From JOPF133 sp052144935 (GTDB lineage Bacteria > Acidobacteriota > Terriglobia > Bryobacterales > Bryobacteraceae): DNA of 21,917 bases. The position numbers and the translations under genes were made by a program. Below are positions 1 to 6,599 of this stretch, piece by piece. The DNA is taken from contig JBKQPR010000143.1 in NCBI GenBank assembly GCA_052144935.1, forward strand, positions 1-21,917, read 5' to 3'. How positions within the stretch are numbered: the first letter of the stretch is position 1; each line of letters opens with the position of its first letter. The notes under the pieces are model-generated. The model saw only the letters and a program-made list of their open reading frames with translations. It searched no databases and had not been told where the DNA came from.

Positions 1-2
1 GT

Positions 3-92
3 CCGCCACTTCTCACCGAAGAGTTACTGGCGCGGCTAATCGGAGCCGCCGCCAAAAGCGGGCTGGAGTTTCTCCCGCCAGAATCGCATTAG
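3..92 (+). CDS. C-terminal tail of an unidentified protein, cut by the window edge
   Basis: An open frame runs from the window edge to a TAG at 90-92 and gives a 29-residue tail ending LEFLPPESH. Its amphipathic, Leu/Ala-rich composition looks like an ordinary protein C-terminus, whereas the other two forward frames give Arg-rich or immediately stopped peptides. No family can be recognised from so little sequence, and a minus-strand frame is open over the same bases. It is kept only as a plausible partial gene. Confidence 0.28.
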   Translation, partial: PPLLTEELLARLIGAAAKSGLEFLPPESH

Positions 93-470
93 AACGATAG
101 CGAATCTTCGACTCGAAGCGGCTCAGAGATTTTCTTTGTTCTCCCGTCGATACCGAAAACGATCTCCGCATCTGACGGGGGTGCCGTAAGGACCAAGCGG
201 CGAGGCGGCTGAATCACTTCGCCGACCCAAAAAATATGTGGTGGCTTGGGACTTCATCTGGCTAGTACGGCGCGTTGGCTTTCTCGCGGCGTTGGCGTGG
301 TGGTTCGCGAATGCTCCTGGTGCTGCTCCACCTGTACTACCTACGTCCTGATACGTGGGCTATGGTCTGGTGATCCCGACAGACAAAAAGAGACACTCCT
401 ACGCGCGCGCGCGTAGATAACCTTCTTTCTTTGCAATAGGATTTTTTGGCATTGCGCGCTCAATGCCCGC
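93..470. other. Gene-free stretch
   Basis: I find no convincing coding sequence here. Forward frames are broken, and the minus-strand frame that opens around 90-170 matches nothing I recognise. GC content is lower than in the repeat clusters that follow. The one striking structure is the 18-bp alternating purine-pyrimidine palindrome at 399-416, followed by a pyrimidine/T-rich stretch (about 421-448). Confidence 0.5.
399..416. repeat. Perfect 18-bp palindrome with a (CG)6 core
   Basis: The sequence CTACGCGCGCGCGCGTAG is its own reverse complement, with 9-bp arms and no spacer. The core is six CG steps, the classic alternating pattern that can adopt Z-DNA or extrude as a cruciform under negative supercoiling. 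It is read directly from the sequence; function is unknown. On the minus strand the palindrome is followed by GAGTGTCTCTTTTTGTC, so a weak terminator is also possible, though the T run starts about ten bases after the stem. Confidence 0.85.
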
Positions 471-548
471 TCATCTGTGAAGGGCCCCATAATGCGCGGC
501 GACCACCAGGCTGATGGAGACCACGATTAAGATCGCCAGGACGATCAT
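471..548 (-). CDS. Possible small single-span membrane peptide or C-terminal membrane tail
   Basis: Read on the minus strand, an ATG at 548 opens a 25-residue frame that is almost entirely a hydrophobic helix (IVLAILIVVSISLVVAA) with a short basic-ended tail, and stops at TGA 471-473. The same frame stays open upstream of the ATG (ending PPAETERGH before the Met), so this could instead be the C-terminus of a larger protein cut by the repeat cluster that begins near 583. A second minus-strand frame ends with its TGA overlapping this ATG (ATGA). There is no clear ribosome binding site and no family match from memory. Confidence 0.28.
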   Translation of the reverse strand: MIVLAILIVVSISLVVAAHYGALHR

Positions 549-582
549 GTGTCCGCGCTCTGTTTCCGCTGGCGGTACGCCT

Positions 583-1235
583 CCAGGGCCGGCTTCTCCG
601 ATCGCTTCCGGCGCCACTGCCGGCCGCCAGGCCGAACCAGTCTTACCGTTCCCGCCCGCGCCGCGGCGGGCGGCGGCCCTGCGACCGCGGGGACGAGGGC
701 GTCTGTCCGCGTGGCGGCAAGCCGGTGGACGGGATCCTCGGCCTCCTGCGGCGGCTGGCGGGCCGATCTCGACCTACGCCTGGCGGCGCACACGACGATG
801 CCGGCGCTGGGGCGAGCGGCGATCGCGCGCTTGGGCTGCGCGCCGGCTTCCCCGATCGCTGCCCGGCGTCACTCTCGGCCCCAAGGCCGAGTCTTGCCGT
901 TTCAGTTCGGCGTTCTGCCCTCTGCGCGGTGGGCGGCGGCCCTGCGTCCGCGGGCCGAGAGCGCCCATCCGCGCGGCGGCGAGCTGGTGGACGGCCCCGC
1001 GGTCTCCTGCGGCTGCTGGCGGGCCGTCGACGTGCGACAGGCGGCGCGCATGACGATGCCGGAGCGGGAGCGCATGGCGTTTCGATGCCCGGCCGCCACT
1101 GCCGCCTGGCCCGGCGGGCGTGGCCCTGCGTCCGCGGGCGCCCGCGGCGCGCTGGGCGGCGGCCCTGCGCCCGCGGGCCGAGAGCGGCCATCCGCGCGGC
1201 GGGCCCGTTCCGCACCGCGGGATGCACCAGATCCA
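583..1235 (+). repeat. GC-rich modular repeat cluster 1 (modules A, B, C)
   Basis: This block contains about three copies of a composite repeat that recurs through the window. Module A carries GGCCCTGCGACCGCGGGCC followed by GAGAGCG and CCGCGCGGCGG (near 665-715, 927-979 and 1150-1200). Module B carries GATCGCTGCCCGGCGCCA and GCCGCCAGGCCGAACCAG (near 583-650 and 838-905). Module C carries TGCTGGCGGGCC and CGCATGACGATGCCGG (near 724-800 and 986-1085). All six frames are open for long stretches and give Ala/Arg/Pro-rich peptides, but copies differ by indels that are not multiples of three, so a coding role is unlikely. The right end (1201-1234) matches the right end of cluster 6. Confidence 0.8.
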
Positions 1236-1267
1236 GGGCGGCCACGCCGAGCTCCCGAATTACGCAT

Positions 1268-1303
1268 CCGAAAATCGCCCCGTCCTGTTTTCGGGAGTTG
1301 ACA
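1268..1303 (+). promoter_or_regulatory. Inverted repeat followed by a consensus -35-like hexamer
   Basis: CCGAAAA at 1268-1274 and TTTTCGG at 1288-1294 form perfect 7-bp arms around a 13-base spacer. Four bases later a perfect TTGACA lies at 1298-1303, upstream of the GH43 gene starting at 1357. GATAAT at 1332-1337 resembles a -10 box but sits 28 bases from TTGACA, too far for one sigma-70 promoter. The inverted repeat may be an operator for the arabinanase-like gene. This is inference from position only. Confidence 0.3.
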
Positions 1304-1356
1304 ACCTGAAGAGGTGAGTCCGCGAGCATAGGATAATAACGGTAGAGCCTAGATCA

Positions 1357-2373
1357 ATGAAATTCTCTTTGTACTGCGTCGTCTCAACACTCCTGCTGGC
1401 TGGATCTCTGCCGGCAATCGCCCTCGCGGATGACACAGACCTGGCATCACGAGCCGGGCTGCCGCTTGAGCAAACCGCAAGCCGGGGAATCATTACTCGC
1501 GATCCGTCGACGATCGTGAAATGCAAAGACGAGTTCTGGGTCTTCTATACCGGACGTGGCATTGCTTCGTTTCATTCCAGAGATCTGGTGAAGTGGGAAC
1601 CCGGCCCGCCGGTGTTCCGGGCAGCTCCCGAGTGGATTGCCGCAGCTGTTCCCGAGAACCGGAACATGAGCTACTGGGCTCCCGACGTCATCCACCTAGG
1701 CGATCGATATCTGCTCTACTACTCCGTCTCCAGCTTCGGCAAAATTAACTCGGCAATCGGGCTCGCGATCACCTCCACTCTCGATCCAGCCGATCCCGCC
1801 TATCACTGGACCGATCACGGCATTGTCGTGCAATCGCGGGAGGGCGGCGACTTCAACACAATCGATCCGTCCGTGTTTTCCGATGACAACGGAACCTTGT
1901 GGCTTGCATTCGGTTCCTACTGGAGCGGAATCAAGCTCGTGCAACTCGACCCGAAAACCGGTAAGCGATTGACCCCCGACGCGCCGTTCTCATCGCTGGC
2001 GTACAACAAGTCGATCGAGGCATCGTGCCTTTACAAGCACGATGGCTATTACTATCTCTTCGTCAATTGGGGCTCGTGCTGCCGCGGTGTGAACAGCACT
2101 TACAATATTCGTGTTGGACGAAGCCGTAAAGTTACGGGCCCGTACATCGATAAGGATGGCGTTGACATGCTAAAAGCCGGCGGTACTCTCCTGCTTTCCA
2201 ACAAAGGACCGCTCTTTGGACCCGGTCACGCCGGCATCCTTATCGATAATGGAAAGAGTTGGTTCACCTCCGATTTTGAGGGCGATATCCGGATGGGAGG
2301 GAAAGCAACCCTCGCCATCATGCCGCTTACCTGGAAATCAGGCTGGCCCGAGGTGGAAGTCGTCGACAAATGA
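1357..2373 (+). CDS. GH43 family secreted endo-arabinanase-like glycoside hydrolase
   Basis: A 338-residue enzyme whose fold and motifs match glycoside hydrolase family 43, closest to arabinan endo-1,5-alpha-L-arabinosidases, which cut the alpha-1,5-arabinan side chains of pectin. Residues 1-24 form a signal peptide (hydrophobic core, then ALA before DD), so it is exported. The five-bladed propeller carries the expected acidic triad: D49 in ITRDPS (base), D170 in NTIDPS (pKa modulator) and E221 in SIEAS (acid). YWAPDV near 106-111 and the GPGHAG motif with H291, typical of the metal-binding centre of arabinanases, support the subfamily. Length agrees with single-domain arabinanases. The ATG at 1357 is the only start that leaves the signal peptide intact; no strong ribosome binding site precedes it. 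It is monocistronic and lies between two GC-rich repeat clusters. Other GH43 arabinosidase activities remain possible. Confidence 0.85.
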   Translation: MKFSLYCVVSTLLLAGSLPAIALADDTDLASRAGLPLEQTASRGIITRDPSTIVKCKDEFWVFYTGRGIASFHSRDLVKWEPGPPVFRAAPEWIAAAVPENRNMSYWAPDVIHLGDRYLLYYSVSSFGKINSAIGLAITSTLDPADPAYHWTDHGIVVQSREGGDFNTIDPSVFSDDNGTLWLAFGSYWSGIKLVQLDPKTGKRLTPDAPFSSLAYNKSIEASCLYKHDGYYYLFVNWGSCCRGVNSTYNIRVGRSRKVTGPYIDKDGVDMLKAGGTLLLSNKGPLFGPGHAGILIDNGKSWFTSDFEGDIRMGGKATLAIMPLTWKSGWPEVEVVDK

Positions 2374-2719
2374 CGCCGGTCCGCGCCCGCTCAGCGGATC
2401 CCTTCAACTTTGACGCGTAGTCGCCTATGCTGAGATCGGCCCCCAAACGGCTTTCGGGGAAGCGTCGGCGGATTACTCCCGAGAAGTCGGCTTGGCTCCT
2501 CTGATCCGAAGCATGGAGGTCGCCGGCACTGAAACGGGTGCCATGAAGCCCAGCGCTTTTGGCGTGATTTTCCTTGCACCTACACCCGCCGCCGAACTCC
2601 GCGCCTCGACAGCGCCGCAAGCCGCGGGCCTTCGTCCCGGCGCGCCCCCCACGTCGGGCCCGGCAGCGATCGAGGGCGGGAGGTGGCGACTGTCGAACCG
2701 AGGGCCTCGTGCGCTATGA
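2374..2719. other. Gene-free spacer leading into repeat cluster 2
   Basis: No gene is supported here. A forward frame after the TGA at 2411 stays open through 2719 and reads as a fairly natural peptide at first (for example YSREVGLAPLIRSMEVAG) before becoming repeat-like Ala/Arg/Pro sequence near 2580. It might be another gene scrap next to a repeat cluster, but I recognise no family. No terminator-type hairpin with a T run follows the GH43 stop codon. Confidence 0.4.
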
Positions 2720-3548
2720 GCTGATGGACAGCCCCTCGGTCTCCCGCGGTTGCTGGCGGGCCGCCGACGTGCGCCAGGCGGCGCGCATGACGATGCCGGC
2801 GCGGGGCCGCGTGGCGAATCGCTCCCCGGCGCCAACTGCCGGCCGCCAGGCCGAAGCAACCTTGCCGCTTCAGCCCGGCGTTCCGCCCGCTGCGCGGTGG
2901 GCCGCGGCCCTGCGACCGCGGGCCGGGAGCGTACGTTCGCGCGGCGGCGCCGGCCGGTGCGCTGGTGCGGCAGTGATCTCGTGGACGGCGCCCCGGTCTC
3001 CCGCGGCTACTGGCGAGGTGATCCCGACCTGCGCCAGGCGGCGCGCATGACGATGCCGGCGCGGGGGCGCATGGCGATTCGCTGCCCGGCCCCACTGCCG
3101 GCCGCCATCCCGCCGTCCCGCCCGCTGCGCGGCGGGCGGCGGCCGTGCGACCGCGGGCCGAGAGCGTTGGTCCGCGCGGCGGGCGCCGGAATGCGTCGTG
3201 CGCTGCGGCGGCCATCCGCGGTGGGGCGGCTTCGCCGATCGCTTGCCCGGCGCCGCTGCCGGCCGCCAGGCCGAACCCGTCTTGCCGTTTCGGCCCTTCG
3301 CCCGGCCCGCGGCGCCGTGGGCGGTGGCGATGCGACCGCCGGTCGGAAGCGTTCTTCCGCGCGGCGGCGGCCCGTGCGCTGGTGCGGCAGCAAGCGGGTG
3401 GATGGCGCCTCGGTCCCCTGCGGCTGCTGGCGGGCCGATCCTGAGGTGCGCCGGGCGGCGCGCATGGCGATGCCTGCGCGGCAGCGCATGGCGACTCGCT
3501 GTCCGGCGCCACAGCCGCCGCCAGGCCGAGCCAGTCGTGCCGCTTCTG
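2720..3548 (+). repeat. GC-rich modular repeat cluster 2, the longest in the window
   Basis: About three tandem composite units in C-B-A order: C near 2723-2825, 2978-3085 and 3396-3500; B near 2820-2880, 3229-3300 and a final partial copy to 3548; A near 2895-2950, 3127-3182 and 3310-3367. A short linker, GCTGGTGCGGCAG, occurs before the second and third C modules (near 2958 and 3379), so units differ in their joints but not in order. The cluster stops two bases short of the methyltransferase stop codon at 3551-3553. Long open frames across it, including one that runs on antisense through the methyltransferase gene, look like by-products of GC content. Confidence 0.82.
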
Positions 3549-3550
3549 GC

Positions 3551-4234
3551 TCACTGCTTCCTCGCCTCATGCCTGTGCAGCAGCACGCTGTTGCCGTACG
3601 GCCGCTGATAACTCACGAAATACCGGTCCTGAAATACATCGAATTTTTCCGCCGGATAGAACGCGATCGCCGCCATCCAGGTGTCCACGTCGGACTCTTT
3701 CAGCCACATCCAGCTATTGGGCGACTGCTCCGGGTTCTTGTCGATGATCACGATTCGCCCGTCCAGCTTGAGATACGGCGCCGTTGCGTTCAAGTACGTC
3801 TGCCGGTGTTCGATCATGTGCAGCACGCGATGAAAAAAGGCCACGTCGACATCTTTCACTGGCAGCTTGGGATCATCGTTCACGCCGAGCACTGTGCGCA
3901 GATTAGTCACGCCCTCTTTCTTCGCCCGCTCGGCGACGTAATCGAGCATCTTCTGATCGATGTCCGCCGCGTACAGAATCCCGTTCGGGGCGATCGCCTT
4001 AGCCATCGGAATCGAAAACGTTCCAGAGCCGGAGCCGATGTCGGCCACGATATCGCCCCGCTTCAGCCGCAGTTTCTCGATCACTTCGGGGATCTTCGGC
4101 TCGATCCCGCCCTCGAGGGAGTTCATCCGCTCGATGTATTTCTCCGCCGGCGCCTGCGCCAGTTGCGCAAACGCGTTGCCCGCCAAGAACACCCAACCGA
4201 CGCAGGAAACCCACACCGATATTTGTTTTCGCAT
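3551..4234 (-). CDS. Exported class I SAM-dependent methyltransferase-like protein
   Basis: A 227-residue protein with a Rossmann-type methyltransferase domain. Residues 1-23 look like a Sec signal peptide (MRKQ, a hydrophobic core, then NAFA before Q). The domain follows with motif I VADIGSGSGTFSIP (63-76), the acidic ribose-binding motif AADID (89-93), a motif VDVAFFHRVLHMI in the region of motif IV, and GRIVIIDKNP in the beta-5 region. These are the SAM-binding hallmarks, so it should bind SAM or a related nucleotide ligand; the substrate cannot be read from the sequence. The predicted export is odd because SAM is cytoplasmic. The ATG at 4234 has an AGGTG about nine bases upstream and a possible extended -10 promoter at 4262-4270. 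It stands alone between repeat clusters 2 and 3, and its stop codon almost touches cluster 2. Confidence 0.8.
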   Translation of the reverse strand: MRKQISVWVSCVGWVFLAGNAFAQLAQAPAEKYIERMNSLEGGIEPKIPEVIEKLRLKRGDIVADIGSGSGTFSIPMAKAIAPNGILYAADIDQKMLDYVAERAKKEGVTNLRTVLGVNDDPKLPVKDVDVAFFHRVLHMIEHRQTYLNATAPYLKLDGRIVIIDKNPEQSPNSWMWLKESDVDTWMAAIAFYPAEKFDVFQDRYFVSYQRPYGNSVLLHRHEARKQ

Positions 4235-4261
4235 CCTTTGTCACCTGAACCTTCGGACCAT

Positions 4262-4270
4262 CTTATACCA
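4262..4270 (-). promoter_or_regulatory. Possible extended -10 promoter of the methyltransferase gene
   Basis: On the minus strand TGGTATAAG (TG-N-TATAAG) matches an extended -10 element and lies about 28 bases upstream of the ATG at 4234. No good -35 hexamer is present at the usual spacing, as is common for extended -10 promoters. It is a motif call only. Confidence 0.35.
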
Positions 4271-4302
4271 AGTCGATGCGAAGGATCCTGTTTGCCAGCG
4301 GC

Positions 4303-4603
4303 CGCTCCCGACGTGCGCCAGGCGGCGCGCATGACGATGCCGGGCGTGGGGGCGCATGACGAATCGCTGCCCGGCGCCACTGCCAGCCGCCACCGCCCCC
4401 GGCGCGGTGGGCGGCGGCCATCCGACCGCGGGCCGCGAGCGTCCATCCGCGCGGCGGCGCCGGCTTCCCGATCGCTGCCCGGCGCCACGGCCGGCCGCCA
4501 GGCCGAACCAGTCTTGCCGTCTCCGCTCGGCGTTCCTGCCGGCGCCGCGGCGGGCGGCGGCCCTGCGACCGCGGGCCGACAGCGTCGCGTCCGCGCGGCG
4601 AGG
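4303..4603 (+). repeat. GC-rich modular repeat cluster 3
   Basis: It starts with a C module lacking its first part (ACGTGCGCCAGGCGGCGCGCAT at its 5' edge region, 4314-4350), continues into a short B, then A at 4401-4457, a full B at 4464-4540 and a second A at 4545-4603. The order and orientation match clusters 1 and 2. It lies upstream of the methyltransferase gene on the other strand, so the same repeat is found both 5' and 3' of that gene. Confidence 0.8.
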
Positions 4604-4902
4604 TTCCGGCCCGATCCGAACATCGACCCAAAGATGATTCTAAAGCCGAGCGAACCGACGGCTAGCCGAATGCCGATCGTCAAAGGGCTGGCACCGTGTG
4701 CCATGCGGTAAACGCATCGCACACTCGCGCGCTCGCTTCACGACGGTGCCCCAAGGCGTGCAGGGCCGAAGGCCGCGGCGCGCGCGCCGGGGCGTCGGGT
4801 GTAAGACGCCGGCCCACAACGTGCGACGCTTTTCCCGCCGCGGAGTTCGCCGCCGGCGAGCGCGGCGCGTCAGCGCACGTTCTCTCGGCCAGCACGGTCA
4901 TT
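4604..4902. other. Gene-free stretch with a possible gene scrap and one E-type repeat
   Basis: On the minus strand, positions about 4720-4612 read as a short hydrophobic peptide (MAHGASPLTIGIRLAVGS, then FRIIFGSMFGSG) before running into repeat cluster 3. It could be a truncated membrane-protein remnant, but I cannot assign a family. The rest is GC-rich sequence with one copy of a second repeat type at 4813-4850. Confidence 0.35.
4813..4850 (+). repeat. E-type short repeat, copy 1
   Basis: Contains GTGCGACGCTTTTCCCGCCG followed by CGGAGTTCGCCG. It aligns with only a few mismatches to 6561-6597, and both copies are preceded by a GCGCGCCGGG(G/A)CG segment. A weaker partial copy (TGTGACGCCTTCCCGTCG) lies near 6489-6506. 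It is distinct from the A/B/C modules. Confidence 0.65.
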
Positions 4903-5208
4903 TTAACCTCTCTGCCGCCTTCGAGTATTGCGCTTGTCTTCCGACCCTTCCAACGCGGCCTCGAATCTGCGCACAAACTCGGTGAGTTCGACGCCGACCG
5001 CATCGCAAACCTCTTTCAGTTCGAGCAGGTCCAACCGCCGTGCCCCCGCCTCGTACTTGCTTACGAAAGACTGCGGACGGCCGAGCGCACCGGCAACATC
5101 CGTCTGGTGAAGGCCTTTTTGCTCCCGAACTTCGCGGAGCAGTGACAAGAACAGTTCCTGCTTACGCCTGTTTGCTCCGCGTAACGGGCCGTGCCTCGGC
5201 TTCTCCAT
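4903..5208 (-). CDS. XRE-family helix-turn-helix transcriptional regulator
   Basis: A 101-residue protein consisting of one HTH_3/XRE DNA-binding domain at about 24-80, with basic tails at both ends. The core LREVREQKGLHQTDVAGALG is followed by RPQSFVSKYEAG (45-56), where the recognition helix and the conserved S-x-YE-G pattern are clear, then LDLLELKEVCDAVGV, the usual fourth and fifth helices. Such proteins act as dimeric repressors or activators, often of a neighbouring gene and of themselves. Here the neighbour is a divergent DUF932 phage/plasmid-type gene, and a 17-bp inverted repeat lies 31 bases upstream of this start (5239-5255), a good candidate for an autoregulatory operator. No strong ribosome binding site precedes the ATG at 5208. 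It has no toxin partner next to it, so an antitoxin role is not supported. Confidence 0.88.
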   Translation of the reverse strand: MEKPRHGPLRGANRRKQELFLSLLREVREQKGLHQTDVAGALGRPQSFVSKYEAGARRLDLLELKEVCDAVGVELTEFVRRFEAALEGSEDKRNTRRRQRG

Positions 5209-5238
5209 GAACCCGCAGCATAGATTTGCTCCAGATGC

Positions 5239-5255
5239 TATCCTAGTTTAGGATA
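5239..5255. promoter_or_regulatory. Candidate operator: perfect 7-bp inverted repeat between divergent genes
   Basis: TATCCTA-GTT-TAGGATA is a perfect inverted repeat with a 3-base spacer, in the 154-bp gap between the XRE gene (start 5208) and the DUF932 gene (start 5363). Arm length and spacing suit a dimeric XRE protein. It stands out as AT-rich in a GC-rich region. Binding by the adjacent regulator is inference. Confidence 0.6.
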
Positions 5256-5362
5256 CGATTCGGCCTATTCAGCTACACTTGTGGCTGCTCATTCAATCGG
5301 CGAGTCTTGCAGTGACAGGTGGCTGCGGCACTTTTGACCAGGCGGAGAGTGTAGGGATAGAA

Positions 5363-6310
5363 ATGGCACACCGACTCCACTTCGAAGACGGTAAGGCATC
5401 CATGATGTACGTGGGGCTGGAGCCGTGGCACGGACTGGGAACCAAGCTGGAGAAACCAGCGACAGCCGCGGAGGCCATACGCGCCGCGAATTTGGACTGG
5501 ACGGTCAAAAAGGTTCCGGTCTGCGCATGGGGCGATGGCATCGTCTACCCGATTGACGACACGTTCACCGTCGTTCCTGAACATCTGTGGGGAAAAGAAA
5601 AGTGCCCGACCTGGGGAATGGTAAAACGGGACTACACACCGTTGCAGAACCGCGAAGCGTTCGGTTTCTTCGATGATATCGTGGGCGAAGGCGCGGCGAT
5701 CTACCATACGGCCGGGGCTCTGGACGACGGGCGGCGCGTGTGGATTCTCGCAAAAATGCCCGATGACATCGTCGTCGCCGGTAAGGACATCACGAACAAG
5801 TTCTTGCTGCTGAGCAACTCGCACGACGGTAGCGGGAGTGTCCAGATCAAGTTCTCGCCGATCCGAGTCGTCTGCCACAACACACTGACCCAGGCTCTGA
5901 ACGAGGGGGAAGCGTCGATCAGGGTCCCGCACACTCGCGATATCGACGAGCGGCTGACGATCGCGCGAAAGAGCTTGCAACTAATCAAGGTGAGGTACGC
6001 GCGGATCGCGGAGGACTTTGCCGGGTTGGCTAAGGTTCACATGACGGACGCATCCGTCACGGCGTACCTGAAACTGGTCTTTCCGGACCCGTCGAACCCG
6101 AAGGACCTGCGCGCTCTTGAGCGTGTTGAGCGAAACCGGCTGACCGCCCGGCGGCTTTTCGCGAAAGGTAAGGGGAATGACGTGCCAGGCGTCGCTGGAA
6201 CGCTATGGGCGGCATACAACGGCGTTGCCGAGATGGTTGACCTGGCCGGAACCGGCGCACGCCGGACCAACATCTTGAGCACATCTGGTTCGGCAGTGGT
6301 CACACGCTAA
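5363..6310 (+). CDS. DUF932 / phage-plasmid-like protein (TIGR03299 type), 3' end frameshifted
   Basis: The product matches the DUF932 family, named for its occurrence in phages and plasmids; its function is unknown. The N-terminus MAHRLHF, then MMYVGLEPWHGLGTKL, is the family hallmark, and VVCHNTLTQAL and LWAAYNGVAEMVD match later conserved blocks. The start is set at ATG 5363 because family members begin just before this block; an in-frame start at 5279 would add 28 unlikely residues. In frame, the protein ends after 315 residues with an atypical tail at TAA 6308-6310. The proper family C-terminus (HIWFGSGHTLKVRAFDMA) is encoded in the next frame from about 6271 to TGA 6361, so one base appears to be missing near 6265-6275. 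The corrected product would be about 333 residues. It is divergent from the XRE gene and is probably a relic of an integrated element. Confidence 0.82.
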   Translation: MAHRLHFEDGKASMMYVGLEPWHGLGTKLEKPATAAEAIRAANLDWTVKKVPVCAWGDGIVYPIDDTFTVVPEHLWGKEKCPTWGMVKRDYTPLQNREAFGFFDDIVGEGAAIYHTAGALDDGRRVWILAKMPDDIVVAGKDITNKFLLLSNSHDGSGSVQIKFSPIRVVCHNTLTQALNEGEASIRVPHTRDIDERLTIARKSLQLIKVRYARIAEDFAGLAKVHMTDASVTAYLKLVFPDPSNPKDLRALERVERNRLTARRLFAKGKGNDVPGVAGTLWAAYNGVAEMVDLAGTGARRTNILSTSGSAVVTR

Positions 6311-6363
6311 AGGTGCGGGCGTTCGATATGGCGAAGAAGCAAATGGAAGTGCTGCCTCACTGA
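6271..6363 (+). pseudogene. Out-of-frame C-terminal tail of the DUF932 gene
   Basis: From 6271 the frame one base out from the main reading frame encodes HLEHIWFGSGHTLKVRAFDM and a short Lys-rich end, stopping at TGA 6361-6363. The WFGSG-x-x-LK-x-RAF/AL pattern is what DUF932 proteins carry at their extreme C-terminus. The displacement corresponds to loss of a single base close to ACCAACATC. Either a genuine frameshift mutation or a sequencing error would explain it. Confidence 0.75.
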
Positions 6364-6560
6364 GTGGGTTTACCTGCGGCTCCGCGAGCATTCGCCCTCC
6401 GCCCTGTTCCAGGCTGCGACCCTGCCCCGCCGCACGGATCTCGTCGTGATGCCCTTCCGCGTTTCGGCAGTGGCGATAAACCCGTGGCATGTGACGCCTT
6501 CCCGTCGCTGATCTTTTGGCTGTCGCCGGACGCCGCGTGGCGTGCGCGCCGGGACGGCGA

Positions 6561-6597
6561 CCCACGGCGTGCGGCGCCTTCCCGCCGCGGAGTTCGT
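6561..6597 (+). repeat. E-type short repeat, copy 2
   Basis: CCCACGGCGTGCGGCGCCTT followed by CCCGCCGCGGAGTTCGTCG matches 4813-4850 closely in the same orientation. It leads directly into repeat cluster 4. The region 6364-6560 upstream holds no supported gene; it contains a partial third copy near 6483-6506. Confidence 0.65.
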
Positions 6598-6599
6598 CG

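Noticed and set aside
514..1329. Multiple overlapping open frames on both strands in cluster 1
   Set aside because: All are inside the non-coding-looking repeat; copies of the repeat elsewhere have indels that break every frame.
2750..4711. A 653-codon plus-strand open frame
   Set aside because: It crosses repeat clusters 2 and 3 and runs antisense through the methyltransferase gene. Its product is Ala/Arg/Pro-rich without domains, as expected from GC-rich sequence that rarely contains stops.
4696..5145. A 149-codon plus-strand open frame over the XRE gene
   Set aside because: It is antisense to a clear HTH gene and shows no motif.
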